Shown here: positions 8,619 to 17,029 of the stretch, piece after piece
Numbering within the stretch: the stretch's first letter is position 1
Layout: the number at the start of each line of letters is the position of its first letter
NCBI GenBank assembly: GCA_040218445.1
Contig: JAVJRK010000002.1
Location: 186,001 to 250,000 of the forward strand
Source of the DNA: UBA1479 sp040218445
GTDB lineage: Bacteria; Pseudomonadota; Alphaproteobacteria; Rhodospirillales; Casp-alpha2
Direction: 5' to 3'
Length of the DNA stretch: 64,000 nt
The notes under the pieces: model-generated
Told to the model about the DNA's origin: nothing
Database searches by the model: none
What the model saw: only the letters and a program-made list of their open reading frames with translations
Made by a program: the position numbers and the translations under genes

Positions 8619-8640
8619 GACGCGGACACCCCATCCGCCA
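8614..8640. other. possible attachment core: inverted repeat TGGCGGA/TCCGCCA
   Basis: TGGCGGA at 8614-8620 and TCCGCCA at 8634-8640 form a 7-bp inverted repeat. The stretch TGGCGGACGCGGA also resembles the reverse complement of the 3' end of some tRNA-Ser genes (acceptor GGACGCG...CGCGTCC-G-CCA), a favoured target of P4-type integrases, but no tRNA body follows. Without the other end of the element, the core cannot be fixed. Confidence 0.3.
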
Positions 8641-8698
8641 TTCAGTCCGCTGCCAAACGGCGGTCGCCAGCGCCTTTCGGATAAACCACCAAATTTCA
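8635..8698. repeat. dispersed intergenic repeat, copy A
   Basis: The stretch runs from CCGCCATTCAG to AAACCACCAAATTTCA. It matches, with substitutions in the middle, 38382-38442, which runs from CCGCCATTTAG to AAACCACAAAATTTCA. Both copies lie in non-coding DNA in the same orientation. The remaining DNA up to 9037 shows no convincing gene. Confidence 0.5.
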
Positions 8699-9036
8699 AA
8701 CAGATACGGACCGGTTGACCCGCGTGAGGATCGCCGGGAGATCGAAATCGTGCGGATTTCCGCTGATTTGCGCCGAGTGTCTCTCAGACACTATTTTCTG
8801 GTCGTCATTAGGATGCTGAGTAAATATGCCGTGATCGACAGAGGCACAAGAAATGACTGGTGAGAAGGGCATGTCACCTCAGAGCTTCATTAGTTTGCCC
8901 ACCGACATTCGCGTATCGATTGGAAACAGAAATTACGTCTTGCTTTTCGCCTTCCACCGAGAAGTCTTTTGCAGGAAATGCTAGGGTGCTGAAAATTTTC
9001 AGACATTTATTCGCCAGGATATTCAAGGAGAGGGAT

Positions 9037-10026
9037 ATGCTCGTAGCAACCAAACCTGTATTGCCCCAGATCAAAATTGATCAACTCGATTGGCTTACTG
9101 ATGCGGCATTATTTATTGACGAAAATCTTGTTGAGAGATTTTACGACGCGATCGTTCGGCCCAAATATGAACTGAGTTCCATCCAATTTGAAGAAGCAAA
9201 GACCGATCGTAGTGAGCTTAAAGCGGCCCTGGGGATCAATGCGGAAGTTTCAATCCCGTCGTGGTTAGCGAACTTTTTCGACGCAAAAGCAGGAGTGAAG
9301 GGCGAAGTAGAGGCCTCCCAAGGTTCTGAAAAAACCAACAGACAATCAGAGGAGAAAAAACCAATACGAAATGCTCAAAGAAAGCTCGAGGAGTTGGCCG
9401 TTCATTACCTGGACAAATATCTTGATCGACTTTTGTCGTTTGAAATTCCACTGGCGACCGACACCGAGCCAGGCCAACGCATTTTAGGTTTCAGATCGCC
9501 TTATTTACTTAAAACTCCACGTGCTCTTGCTTTTATGGATTTGCCTGCTCAAACGAAACTGATCCCAACTGCAGTTGAGTTTGAAAATGGGAAAATTGAA
9601 TTAATTTATAACAGTTTGGCCACTAAATGGTCCCAAGAACTAAGAGCGGCGAAAAAATGGACGCAAGGTGAGATTGACATAGAATTAATCGGTTATCCTG
9701 ATCACCAAGACGAAAATCACGAGAACCTCCGGGAAGAGAGAAAGGCCTACTGGGAGGCCTATCAGAGGGTTTTCTCTGCTCAGGACGCGATGGTTGAAGT
9801 GGAGAAGGCTTCTCAAGAAAACGGGAGGATAAGATGGATTGACTTCCGTTTGCCGATTAGTGACGCCGGAGACACCATGCATCTCCACGTCTGTCCAGGG
9901 GGGAATTATGACGCAGGGGTGTTCGGCTACAATTTTATAAAACGAGGTTACAAGCATGGTCTACGTATTGTCGGAACGCTAAAATCCGAACCCGATATGA
10001 ATGTAATGGCAATATATGAAAAGTAA
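9037..10026 (+). CDS. unrecognised protein (329 aa), first gene of a two-gene island operon
   Basis: The ATG at 9037 has a strong AAGGAGAGG ribosome site; the open frame from 8860 lacks one. The N-terminal quarter is helical (the LVERFYDAIVRPKYELSS region). Next comes a Lys/Glu/Ser-rich linker around residues 90-120, then a mixed alpha/beta C-terminal domain. No catalytic motif or membrane segment is apparent and I do not recognise the family. It overlaps the HAD gene by 11 bp, so the two proteins are coupled and probably act together. GC content is clearly lower than in the neighbours, pointing to horizontal transfer. Its place beside an integrase fits a defence or cargo gene. Confidence 0.6.
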   Translation: MLVATKPVLPQIKIDQLDWLTDAALFIDENLVERFYDAIVRPKYELSSIQFEEAKTDRSELKAALGINAEVSIPSWLANFFDAKAGVKGEVEASQGSEKTNRQSEEKKPIRNAQRKLEELAVHYLDKYLDRLLSFEIPLATDTEPGQRILGFRSPYLLKTPRALAFMDLPAQTKLIPTAVEFENGKIELIYNSLATKWSQELRAAKKWTQGEIDIELIGYPDHQDENHENLREERKAYWEAYQRVFSAQDAMVEVEKASQENGRIRWIDFRLPISDAGDTMHLHVCPGGNYDAGVFGYNFIKRGYKHGLRIVGTLKSEPDMNVMAIYEK

Positions 10027-10789
10027 AAATCGAATTGATCTCGTCGTATTCACTGATGCCGACAATACCCTTTGGGATACAAATAAGGTTTTTGCTGGCG
10101 CCCAACTCGGACTTTTGGAAGAAATTGAGACGAATTTAAACTTGCACGGGCCGGACCACGATCGCCTGGAGTTCGTCAGAAAGTTCGATCAAGAAATTGC
10201 CGCCAAACACCACGCTGGACTTAGGTATCCGCCACGTATCCTGTGTCAAACGCTGGCTCTCGGACTCGAGGGCTTGAGTCCGAAGGAAGCATTCCAAAAA
10301 ATTTGGTCTAGCGGAAATCTCGACCATCGTTTGAGTGATGCCCTCATTCAGAAAATCGAAGCCGCATATTTCAGAAGGATTGGTGAAAAACCCGGCCTCT
10401 GCACCGGAGTTCGAGAGGGACTGAAGTGGCTTACAGATCGACACGCGCCCGCATTAGTGGTCACCGAAGGGCCAAAGAAAAAGGTGCGCGACCTGATCTC
10501 CCATTACGATCTTGATGCGTTTGTTAATCGGGTTATCGAAGGCAGAAAAGAGCCAGCGTTGTACAAACGGATATTGAGGCTAATCAAAAAGCCAGCTAAG
10601 GCGATCATGGTCGGCGACCAATTAGATCGAGATATTTTGCCTGCGCAACGTGCAGGATTGGTGGGTGTCTATTTGCCTGGAGGGTTTAATCCGGCGTGGT
10701 CGAAGTCTATTTCCCAAACCACGCCTGACTTTCAAATCCAGTCGTTCGATCAAATCCGTGAAGTTGCAGCTAAATTAGTGGATGTATGA
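10016..10789 (+). CDS. HAD-superfamily hydrolase
   Basis: The 257-residue product has all HAD motifs: motif I FTDADNTLWD (nucleophile and acid Asp), motif II Thr in VVTEGPKKK, the motif III Lys around GRKEPALY, and motif IV in MVGDQLDRDI. A helical cap lies between motifs I and II. Such enzymes are usually phosphatases acting on small phosphorylated metabolites or nucleotides; the substrate here is unknown. It is coupled by overlap to the 329-residue gene before it and converges with the gene after it, overlapping by 15 bp. Confidence 0.75.
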   Translation: MKSKNRIDLVVFTDADNTLWDTNKVFAGAQLGLLEEIETNLNLHGPDHDRLEFVRKFDQEIAAKHHAGLRYPPRILCQTLALGLEGLSPKEAFQKIWSSGNLDHRLSDALIQKIEAAYFRRIGEKPGLCTGVREGLKWLTDRHAPALVVTEGPKKKVRDLISHYDLDAFVNRVIEGRKEPALYKRILRLIKKPAKAIMVGDQLDRDILPAQRAGLVGVYLPGGFNPAWSKSISQTTPDFQIQSFDQIREVAAKLVDV

Positions 10790-11272
10790 CTGCTCTCGCC
10801 AATTACGGGCTAATTTTGAACTAACTAATGATTCCAAAGTCATTTCAGGCGGTTGGTAGCCCCGTAGAATTGAAGACACGAGACTTGGGCTGATAAATGC
10901 CAGCGGCAACATTTTTTGAATGTAACGGACGGTGACACCTTCGGCTCTCGCCAACGCACGCAGAGATGGCGGGTCCCCTGCTAGTAGCCGCTTATTCCAC
11001 ATGTAGGCCTTGGCAATTCCTTTTATCAGGGCCGGGTCCGGCTTGGATTGCCGAGGGTGGATATCAGGGTCCAGGATCAGCTTGGCTTCAACGCCTCGTC
11101 GCCGAAGAGTGTAAGGCACGCAGAGTTGATGTTCGGCGGCGGCGTCCAGGCCTTCAAGAAAGATCCTGAGTTCGGATTTCTCAAGAACGACGTTAATCAC
11201 GTTGCCCCTCAGGAACTTGACGCAATCAACTTCCTCATTCGGTGGGCGGCCCGATAGTTCATGCGCCTTCAT
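10775..11272 (-). CDS. recombinase-associated HTH protein (165 aa)
   Basis: The middle and C-terminal parts (RRRGVEAKLIL, DPALIKGIAKAYMW, and the HTH-like SLRALARAEGVTVRYIQKML) match a domain I know as a companion of, or tail to, site-specific serine recombinases in alphaproteobacteria. No recombinase catalytic domain is present here. The start overlaps the large terminase gene by 14 bp, so it is co-translated with phage packaging genes. It may be a DNA-binding leftover of a recombinase module. Confidence 0.55.
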   Translation of the reverse strand: MKAHELSGRPPNEEVDCVKFLRGNVINVVLEKSELRIFLEGLDAAAEHQLCVPYTLRRRGVEAKLILDPDIHPRQSKPDPALIKGIAKAYMWNKRLLAGDPPSLRALARAEGVTVRYIQKMLPLAFISPSLVSSILRGYQPPEMTLESLVSSKLARNWREQSYIH

Positions 11273-12692
11273 CAGGTGGCGCTTCGAGAGTGTTAAAACT
11301 CACCTGCTCGCGTGAGTGCGATCTCGCCCATTCGAGAAACTGCGAAAGACTATCGACCTGATCGTCGTGGACGCCGTTCGGAAAAGCACTGCATTCTCTC
11401 TCGAAGTCGGCCAACCAAAGAGCTTCTTGCGGCAAGGCCACACGCCCACCCTCAATATCTGCCGTACCCGGCGTCATCCGCGCGACTTTGTCGGTCCGAG
11501 GGTTACATTCGATGACGTTGAACCAGCCGGCCGCTCTAACATCTTCGATCATCGAGACGCCCACACTGGCGTTTTCTATGAGGATGTAATCGGCGTCGCA
11601 GTTATGTGCGGACGACTGGATGCGCATTTGCAGATCGCGGTACCCGACTTTCTCCCGCACAACGTCGAGGAGAAAACAGATCGCCCCTCTCACCAACCAG
11701 GTCGTGCCGACGGAATAATCGTTCGTCTCTTTGCGTCCCTGTGCGAGATCCCAACTTTGAACGATCAGATCGCCAGGCTGCTTGGATGGGGCGACGCCGT
11801 ATCGTTGGAACTTCGAAATAGGGATCAGGTTTCCGCCCGCTGGGACCGGCTCCTGTTGATACTGCGCGGAAAAAATGTAACTGCCGACGGCCGCTCGACG
11901 CTCATCAAGCGCATCCTGTCCGTAAATCGCCTCATGCAGAACATCACCGGCTTTGAACTCGTGAAACTCGCCGTCAGCCAGTGGTACATTCTGGTCCTCT
12001 TCTGCAATCGCCTGAAGACGCAGGTGATCCCATCCGCCTTTCGCTAACAAGTGCCCCGCCAAATCATGTTCGTGGATACGCTGTTGAACGACGATGATGC
12101 ACCCGTCTTTCATATTGTTAAGACGAGAGAGCAGCGTGTTTTCAAACCAGTTTACCGTTCTCTCCCGACAAGCATCCGAGAACGCCTCTTCCGCTTTATG
12201 AGCATCATCCAAAATAATGCAATCCGCACCGCGTCCGGTCAGCGAACCATGAACGGACGTCGCGAGCCGGAGGCCCCTCTTATTGGTTGCGAACTCCCCC
12301 AGGCTATTTTTGGTCGACGAGAGCTGCGTATCCGGGAACGCCTCCCGATACCAATCTTCCTGCATCAAAGTCCGAGTTTTACCGGAAAAGTCTTCCGACA
12401 GGCCTTGCGCATAACTCGCGGTAATTATCTTCACTGACGGGTTATGCCCCATGAGGAAAGCCGGCAGGCATACGGAAACGAGATGCGATTTCAAACTGCG
12501 TGGCGGCAAGGTGATAAGGAGGCGCTTGCACTCGCCGCGAAGGCATCGTTCCAACTGGTATGCGATAGCCTGATGGTGCCAGTTAGGCTTGAAGGGCTCA
12601 CTTGAGTTTAGGGTCTGGAACGCCTTTTGTGCGAATGCCAAAAAGTCCAAACGCAGTAAGGCCAGAAGTTCCGCTTTTGAAAAATTACTCAT
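11259..12692 (-). CDS. phage terminase large subunit
   Basis: A 477-residue DNA-packaging ATPase/nuclease. The N-terminal ATPase has LLITLPPRSLKS (P-loop-like) and the Walker B-like IILDDAHKAE. The C-terminal RNase H-like nuclease has SWDLAQGRKETNDYSVG and ends with HDDQVDSLSQFL, carrying the metal-binding Asp residues. In these proteins the segment after Walker B is usually DDP; here it is DDA. It follows a DUF5681 gene and a ParB-methyltransferase on the same strand, a standard packaging cassette. No portal or capsid gene accompanies it, so the cassette is either a remnant or serves another element. Confidence 0.85.
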   Translation of the reverse strand: MSNFSKAELLALLRLDFLAFAQKAFQTLNSSEPFKPNWHHQAIAYQLERCLRGECKRLLITLPPRSLKSHLVSVCLPAFLMGHNPSVKIITASYAQGLSEDFSGKTRTLMQEDWYREAFPDTQLSSTKNSLGEFATNKRGLRLATSVHGSLTGRGADCIILDDAHKAEEAFSDACRERTVNWFENTLLSRLNNMKDGCIIVVQQRIHEHDLAGHLLAKGGWDHLRLQAIAEEDQNVPLADGEFHEFKAGDVLHEAIYGQDALDERRAAVGSYIFSAQYQQEPVPAGGNLIPISKFQRYGVAPSKQPGDLIVQSWDLAQGRKETNDYSVGTTWLVRGAICFLLDVVREKVGYRDLQMRIQSSAHNCDADYILIENASVGVSMIEDVRAAGWFNVIECNPRTDKVARMTPGTADIEGGRVALPQEALWLADFERECSAFPNGVHDDQVDSLSQFLEWARSHSREQVSFNTLEAPPDEGA

Positions 12693-12696
12693 TGTT

Positions 12697-13083
12697 TTAT
12701 TCCTTAATCAAATTCCGCGCCTGATGGCGCATAATGAAGGCATCGATAATTGCCTCGTCGTCCTGTGAAATTTCAGGACTGTCCGGTTCCCCCACCTCCT
12801 CAAAATGAGTGCGTTCGATCAGCCGTATAAACGCATTGATCGCCCTGATGTCGCCCTTTAGGGCATTATTGAAGAGCGTCTTCACGAGGGCACGCTGTTT
12901 GGATATCTTCTGCTCTCGAGGCCCTTCTCTGACGACGATCTTGGCGTTCAATTCCTCCTGTAGATCCGTTGCGAGGTTCCTGGTGCCCTTGGGACGCCCT
13001 TTCGGGTTTCCCGATTGACCCGGCTTGAACTGCGAATGCTTTGGAGGCTTTTTGTAGCCGACCGCATAGTCTCCCCTACTCAT
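12697..13083 (-). CDS. DUF5681 domain protein, terminase-associated
   Basis: The product (128 residues) has the signature QFKPGQSGNPKGRPKGTRN near residues 18-37, defining DUF5681, followed by helices. Genes of this family sit directly before large terminase genes and probably act as small terminase or DNA-binding partner. It overlaps the methyltransferase gene by 8 bp and ends 5 bp before the large terminase. Confidence 0.75.
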   Translation of the reverse strand: MSRGDYAVGYKKPPKHSQFKPGQSGNPKGRPKGTRNLATDLQEELNAKIVVREGPREQKISKQRALVKTLFNNALKGDIRAINAFIRLIERTHFEEVGEPDSPEISQDDEAIIDAFIMRHQARNLIKE

Positions 13084-14347
13084 CGAAGGGAACCTCGACA
13101 GATCGCTCGGCTTTCAGGTCGTCAAAGTCCAATCCGCTGCCCATGTGAATTACGGGTGCGTCCGCGACCTTCCGAAAGCGTTCGATCGCGACCTCAATGT
13201 AACGCGGATCGATCTCACAGCCATAGGCGATCCGGCCCGTTTGTTCGGCTGCAAGGAGCGTTGTGCCAGACCCAAGAAAGCCGTCCAGAACTACGTCTCC
13301 GCGATTGCTGGCATCCAGGATCGCGTCAACAATCATCGCCGTCGGTTTGACCGTGGGGTGCAGCGACAGCGCTTCGTCCCGCTCTTTCCCGAACGTGTTC
13401 ATGCCGGCATAGGTCCAGACGTTACTTCGGTTGCGTCCAAACTTTCCGAGTTGCACGTTGTTCAGATGTGAGGCCTTGCCGTTCTTGAAGACGAATATGA
13501 ACTCATGCTGACTACGGTAGAGGCTCCCCATCCCTGCATTTGTCTTGGCCCAAACACAAACATTGAGAAGGTCGTCGTAGACCTGATCACCAGCCCGGAG
13601 GATCTCCCTCACGTGCCGCCAATCCATGAACAGAAAATGGATCGAGCCATCGACACTGTACTCGCGGAACTGTATGAAACTACCGACGAGGAATGCCGTA
13701 AATTCATCCGGTGACATCTCGCCACTCGCCATGGCGAATTCAGAATGTTTGCTTTTCCCGGTGAGTACATGGCCGTTTACGCGAACATTAAACGGCGGAT
13801 CCGTCACTACAACGCCAGCTCTGGCCCCCTCCATCAGGCGCGACATCGTTTCCGAGTTTCGGCAATCGCCGCAGATGATCCGATGGCGCCCCAGTAGAAA
13901 GACATCTTCTTCTTGGACAACCGGGCTTCCCGGAGGCGCCGGCGTGACCTCTGGCTGATGCTCCTCGTCAGAGCCCGTATCGGCCAGCAGGACGTCGATC
14001 TCCGGAAGCTCGAACCCCGTTAGGGAAATATCGATATCGATCTCACTGAGATATTCGAGTTCAAGCCGCAAGGCCCGCTCGTCCCAAGTCGCATTTTCTG
14101 CAAGTTTATTGTCGGCAATTCGATAAAGCCGAACCTCCTCCTCGGACAAATGGTCCACCCGAACCGTCGGAACGGATTGCAAGCCCAGCTTTTTCGCAGC
14201 GCTCAGCCGGGCGTGCCCAGCAACGATGACATTTTCGCCATCGATCGCGATTGGAGTGATATTTCCAAACCGTGACATGCTCGCGGCAACTTGTGCGATT
14301 TGCGCATCCGAATGAGCGCGGCTGTTGTTTTGAAAAGCGATTAACAT
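13076..14347 (-). CDS. ParB-domain DNA methyltransferase, probably missing its N-terminal end
   Basis: From the ATG at 14347 the product has about 423 residues: a ParB/Srx-like domain (SRAHSDAQIAQ, then IVAGHARLSAAKKLG) at 5-110, and a beta-class N6/N4 methyltransferase with DPPF near 183 and the SAM motif DGFLGSGTTLLAAE near the C-terminus. It would methylate phage or host DNA. The open frame reaches 14800, but residues before 14347 belong to a helicase fragment and then antisense sequence. Relatives have a few more residues before LIAFQNNSR, so the true 5' end seems to have been lost by recombination. It leads the packaging cassette and overlaps the DUF5681 gene. Confidence 0.75.
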   Translation of the reverse strand: MLIAFQNNSRAHSDAQIAQVAASMSRFGNITPIAIDGENVIVAGHARLSAAKKLGLQSVPTVRVDHLSEEEVRLYRIADNKLAENATWDERALRLELEYLSEIDIDISLTGFELPEIDVLLADTGSDEEHQPEVTPAPPGSPVVQEEDVFLLGRHRIICGDCRNSETMSRLMEGARAGVVVTDPPFNVRVNGHVLTGKSKHSEFAMASGEMSPDEFTAFLVGSFIQFREYSVDGSIHFLFMDWRHVREILRAGDQVYDDLLNVCVWAKTNAGMGSLYRSQHEFIFVFKNGKASHLNNVQLGKFGRNRSNVWTYAGMNTFGKERDEALSLHPTVKPTAMIVDAILDASNRGDVVLDGFLGSGTTLLAAEQTGRIAYGCEIDPRYIEVAIERFRKVADAPVIHMGSGLDFDDLKAERSVEVPFDE

Positions 14348-14434
14348 CTTCCGCCAGCGCCGAAGCAGTAAGGCGGTCTGCGCGCCAGTTGTGCCGGTAT
14401 AAGTATGTACTTCATCCAATAGGATGTAGGCAGG
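14348..14434 (-). pseudogene. helicase fragment (DEVH box)
   Basis: About 29 codons on the minus strand, in frame with the methyltransferase, encode PAYILLDEVHTYTGTTGAQ and LLLRRWRK. This is the Walker B region of large DEAD/DEAH helicases of defence systems. The rest of the helicase is absent: the left side joins the methyltransferase and the right side joins antisense DUF4391 sequence. I read it as a recombination scar. Which helicase family it came from cannot be settled from 29 residues. Confidence 0.55.
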
Positions 14435-14473
14435 CCGTCTACCTATCCCCCATCGTCGGCCTTTGGCCGCATC

Positions 14474-15109
14474 GTGCCCAAAACGAAAATCTATGACCAC
14501 GCAAAGGCTACGGCGGGCCTCAAGAACAAGTTCGTCCAGCAGGTCGATAAGATCGTCTGGAAGTACAAGCTGGCGCCGGAGACGATAAACCTCGCCGCCG
14601 GCCGTGGCGTGCCGGAAATCGAAGTCTTGTGGCTCATGCTTAAAACCCCTGATCTTCACGACGATGTTCTGCGGGCCATTGACCGGGCGATCCCGTTTCC
14701 CTTGATCTTCGAGCTCCACTTTCAGGACAAGATACAGGTCGCTGCGGCCTACAAGCGGCCAAATGATGCGGATTCGGCAAAATGGGTAGTAAGTGACCAT
14801 TTTAAAAGCGCCTGGATGCCAGACAACGCCAATCGTCCCCCGATCCCCGTTGCCTTGAACCTCGCGGGGTTATACGAAAAGCTGCTTGATCCGCTGCTGC
14901 CGTCGGAGACGGGAGCGGGCGAACCCTTGTCGGTGCGGGTGCGTCGGGCTGAGGAGATTCGGGCAAAGGAACGATTGCTCGCCCAGATCAACGCACGCCT
15001 TGCTAAGGAAAAACAGTTTAATCGGCGGATCGCGATCAACGCGGAACGCCGCGCCCTAAAAAAGGAACTCGACGATCTGGCGCGGAGAAACGCCCGCGCC
15101 GGGGATTGA
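14474..15109 (+). CDS. DUF4391 protein of the type III RM locus, N-terminus uncertain
   Basis: The product (211 residues from the GTG at 14474) shows DUF4391 features: VPKTKIYDHAK, FVQQVDKIVWKYKLAPETINL, and a basic coiled-coil end. Genes of this family usually precede type III mod genes and are of unknown function. In-frame homology continues upstream of the GTG (YPPSSAFGRI from 14444), yet no good start codon lies there before the TAG at 14420. The 5' end therefore seems to have been replaced at the scar. The gene may still be expressed from the GTG, though its ribosome site is weak. Confidence 0.65.
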   Translation: MPKTKIYDHAKATAGLKNKFVQQVDKIVWKYKLAPETINLAAGRGVPEIEVLWLMLKTPDLHDDVLRAIDRAIPFPLIFELHFQDKIQVAAAYKRPNDADSAKWVVSDHFKSAWMPDNANRPPIPVALNLAGLYEKLLDPLLPSETGAGEPLSVRVRRAEEIRAKERLLAQINARLAKEKQFNRRIAINAERRALKKELDDLARRNARAGD

Positions 15110-15124
15110 AGGAGGAAGCGATCG

Positions 15125-17005
15125 ATGGATAAGCTCAAGATGCACAGCCCGGATCTGACCCAGGAGAACATCGCGAAAATCCGCGAGCTCTTCCCCGGCT
15201 GCGTGACGGAGGCAAAGGACGCCAATGGCAACCTTCGCCTCGCCGTAGATTTCGATCAGCTTCGCCAAGAACTCAGTGACCATATCGTCGAGGGGCCGCA
15301 AGAACGTTATCATCTCAACTGGCCGGGAAAGCGGGAAGGATTACTCGCTGCGAATGCTCCCATTGCAAAAACGCTTCGGCCTTCCCGAAAAGAGAGTGTC
15401 GATTTCGATACCACGCAAAACTTATTTATCGAAGGCGATAACCTAGACGCTCTCAAGCTGCTTCAGGAAACATATCTTGCTAAAGTCAAGATGATCTATA
15501 TCGACCCGCCGTATAACACTGGAAGCGACTTCGTTTATGAAGACGACTATTCCGAAGATGTCAGAGAATATCTATTGAGGTCTTCTCAAGAAGATGACTG
15601 CGGAAATAGACTTGTTGCAAACTCTGATACAAACGGCCGATTTCATTCAGACTGGCTGTCGATGATGTATCCTCGGCTGAAGCTGGCAAGAAATCTGTTG
15701 TCAGATGATGGGGTAATTTTCATTTCTATTGGTGACGCGGAATTGTCTAATTTAAATAAAATTTGCGATGATGTATTTGGAAAAGATAATTTTATCGCAA
15801 ATTTTATTTGGGAGAAGAGAACTAATAGAGAAAACAGAAAGGTGGTTTCATCTCGCCACGATTACATTGTTTGTTATGTCCGGGGGCGCGAGCAGGGTGT
15901 TAGGCCTCTTGCGCAACTTCCTTTGTCTTCAAAGGCCCTGGCAAGTTACAAGAATCCTGACAACGACCCCCGCGGATTATGGAAGTCCGATCCCGCTACT
16001 GCACAAGCGGGGCATGGGACAAAAGCACAATTTTACTCTCTAACCGCACCTAACGGAAAAGTGCATGAATTAGAGAGTGGAAGGTGCTGGGTTTACACCC
16101 AACCGGAAATGCAGAAAGCGATTGATGATGGGCGTATTTGGTTCGGTAGAGATGGGAATGGGGTTCCCAGAGTAAAGACTTATTTAGAAGCAAAAGACAG
16201 GGGATTAACGCCAGAAACAATTTTGTTTGCTTCTGAAGCATCGACGAATGAGGTTGCTAAAAATCACCTCAAAGATTTGTTTGGTGGGAAAGCCGTGTTT
16301 GAAACACCGAAGCCTGTTGAGCTTCTTAAAGTGCTTTTGCAGATGGCATGTTCAGGCGGCGTCGTCATGGACTTTTTTGCTGGTTCTGGGACGATCTTCG
16401 ATGCGGCTTTTTCTTTATCCGCAGAGGATGGTCAGCGGCGAAAAGTGATAGCTGTTCAGTATCCAGAACCGTGCCCGGACGGAAGCGAGGCCAAGAAAGC
16501 AGGCTTTCAAACCATATCTGATATTGCGAAGGAACGTGTTCGCCGTGCTGGAATAAAAGCCGTTGATGGACCTTGTCATTCAGATTGGAATAAAGATGTG
16601 GGATTTCGCGTTCTGAAGCTAGACTCATCAAATATGGCGGATGTCTTTTACGCGCCTGATGAGGTTGATCAGGCGAGCTTGTTGGATGGTGTTGAGAACA
16701 TCAAGCCGGGGCGGGACAATCCGGAAGACCTGCTGTTCCAGGTGATGGTTGATTGGGGGGTGGATCTGGCGCTGCCTATTCGCCGCGAGGAAATCCAAGG
16801 CAAAGTGGTTCTGTTCGTGGATGACAATGCCCTGGTCGCCTGTTTCGACAAAGGCGTCACGGAGGATCTGGTGAAGGAACTGGCTGGGTTTGAGCCGCTC
16901 CGGGTTGTCTTCCGGGACAATGGGTTCGAGTCGGATGCGGCGAAAATCAATGTGGAGCAGATCTTCAAGCAGCTCTCGCCCACGACCGAGGTAAAGACGA
17001 TCTAG
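15125..17005 (+). CDS. mod: type III restriction-modification system methyltransferase (Mod)
   Basis: The 626-residue product is a beta-class N6-adenine methyltransferase of type III systems. It has DPPYNTGSDF with DPPY at 127-130, the target-recognition region between, and the SAM-binding FAGSGT at 418-423. A GGAGGAAG site precedes the ATG at 15125, and the gene follows DUF4391 by 15 bp. The middle (about 15540-16660) is far more AT-rich than both ends, suggesting exchange of the target-recognition segment. Since res downstream is truncated, Mod is likely an orphan methylase acting without restriction. Confidence 0.88.
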   Translation: MDKLKMHSPDLTQENIAKIRELFPGCVTEAKDANGNLRLAVDFDQLRQELSDHIVEGPQERYHLNWPGKREGLLAANAPIAKTLRPSRKESVDFDTTQNLFIEGDNLDALKLLQETYLAKVKMIYIDPPYNTGSDFVYEDDYSEDVREYLLRSSQEDDCGNRLVANSDTNGRFHSDWLSMMYPRLKLARNLLSDDGVIFISIGDAELSNLNKICDDVFGKDNFIANFIWEKRTNRENRKVVSSRHDYIVCYVRGREQGVRPLAQLPLSSKALASYKNPDNDPRGLWKSDPATAQAGHGTKAQFYSLTAPNGKVHELESGRCWVYTQPEMQKAIDDGRIWFGRDGNGVPRVKTYLEAKDRGLTPETILFASEASTNEVAKNHLKDLFGGKAVFETPKPVELLKVLLQMACSGGVVMDFFAGSGTIFDAAFSLSAEDGQRRKVIAVQYPEPCPDGSEAKKAGFQTISDIAKERVRRAGIKAVDGPCHSDWNKDVGFRVLKLDSSNMADVFYAPDEVDQASLLDGVENIKPGRDNPEDLLFQVMVDWGVDLALPIRREEIQGKVVLFVDDNALVACFDKGVTEDLVKELAGFEPLRVVFRDNGFESDAAKINVEQIFKQLSPTTEVKTI

Positions 17006-17029
17006 GCCGAGTCTTGGGCCGGGGGGAAC

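Noticed and set aside
8614..8640. A tRNA-Ser gene at the integration site
   Set aside because: Only 13 bases resemble a tRNA 3' end; no T-arm, anticodon arm or D-arm follows.
14348..14800. N-terminal 151 codons of the long methyltransferase frame
   Set aside because: Beyond 14347 the frame reads a helicase fragment and then the antisense of DUF4391; methyltransferase relatives do not have it.
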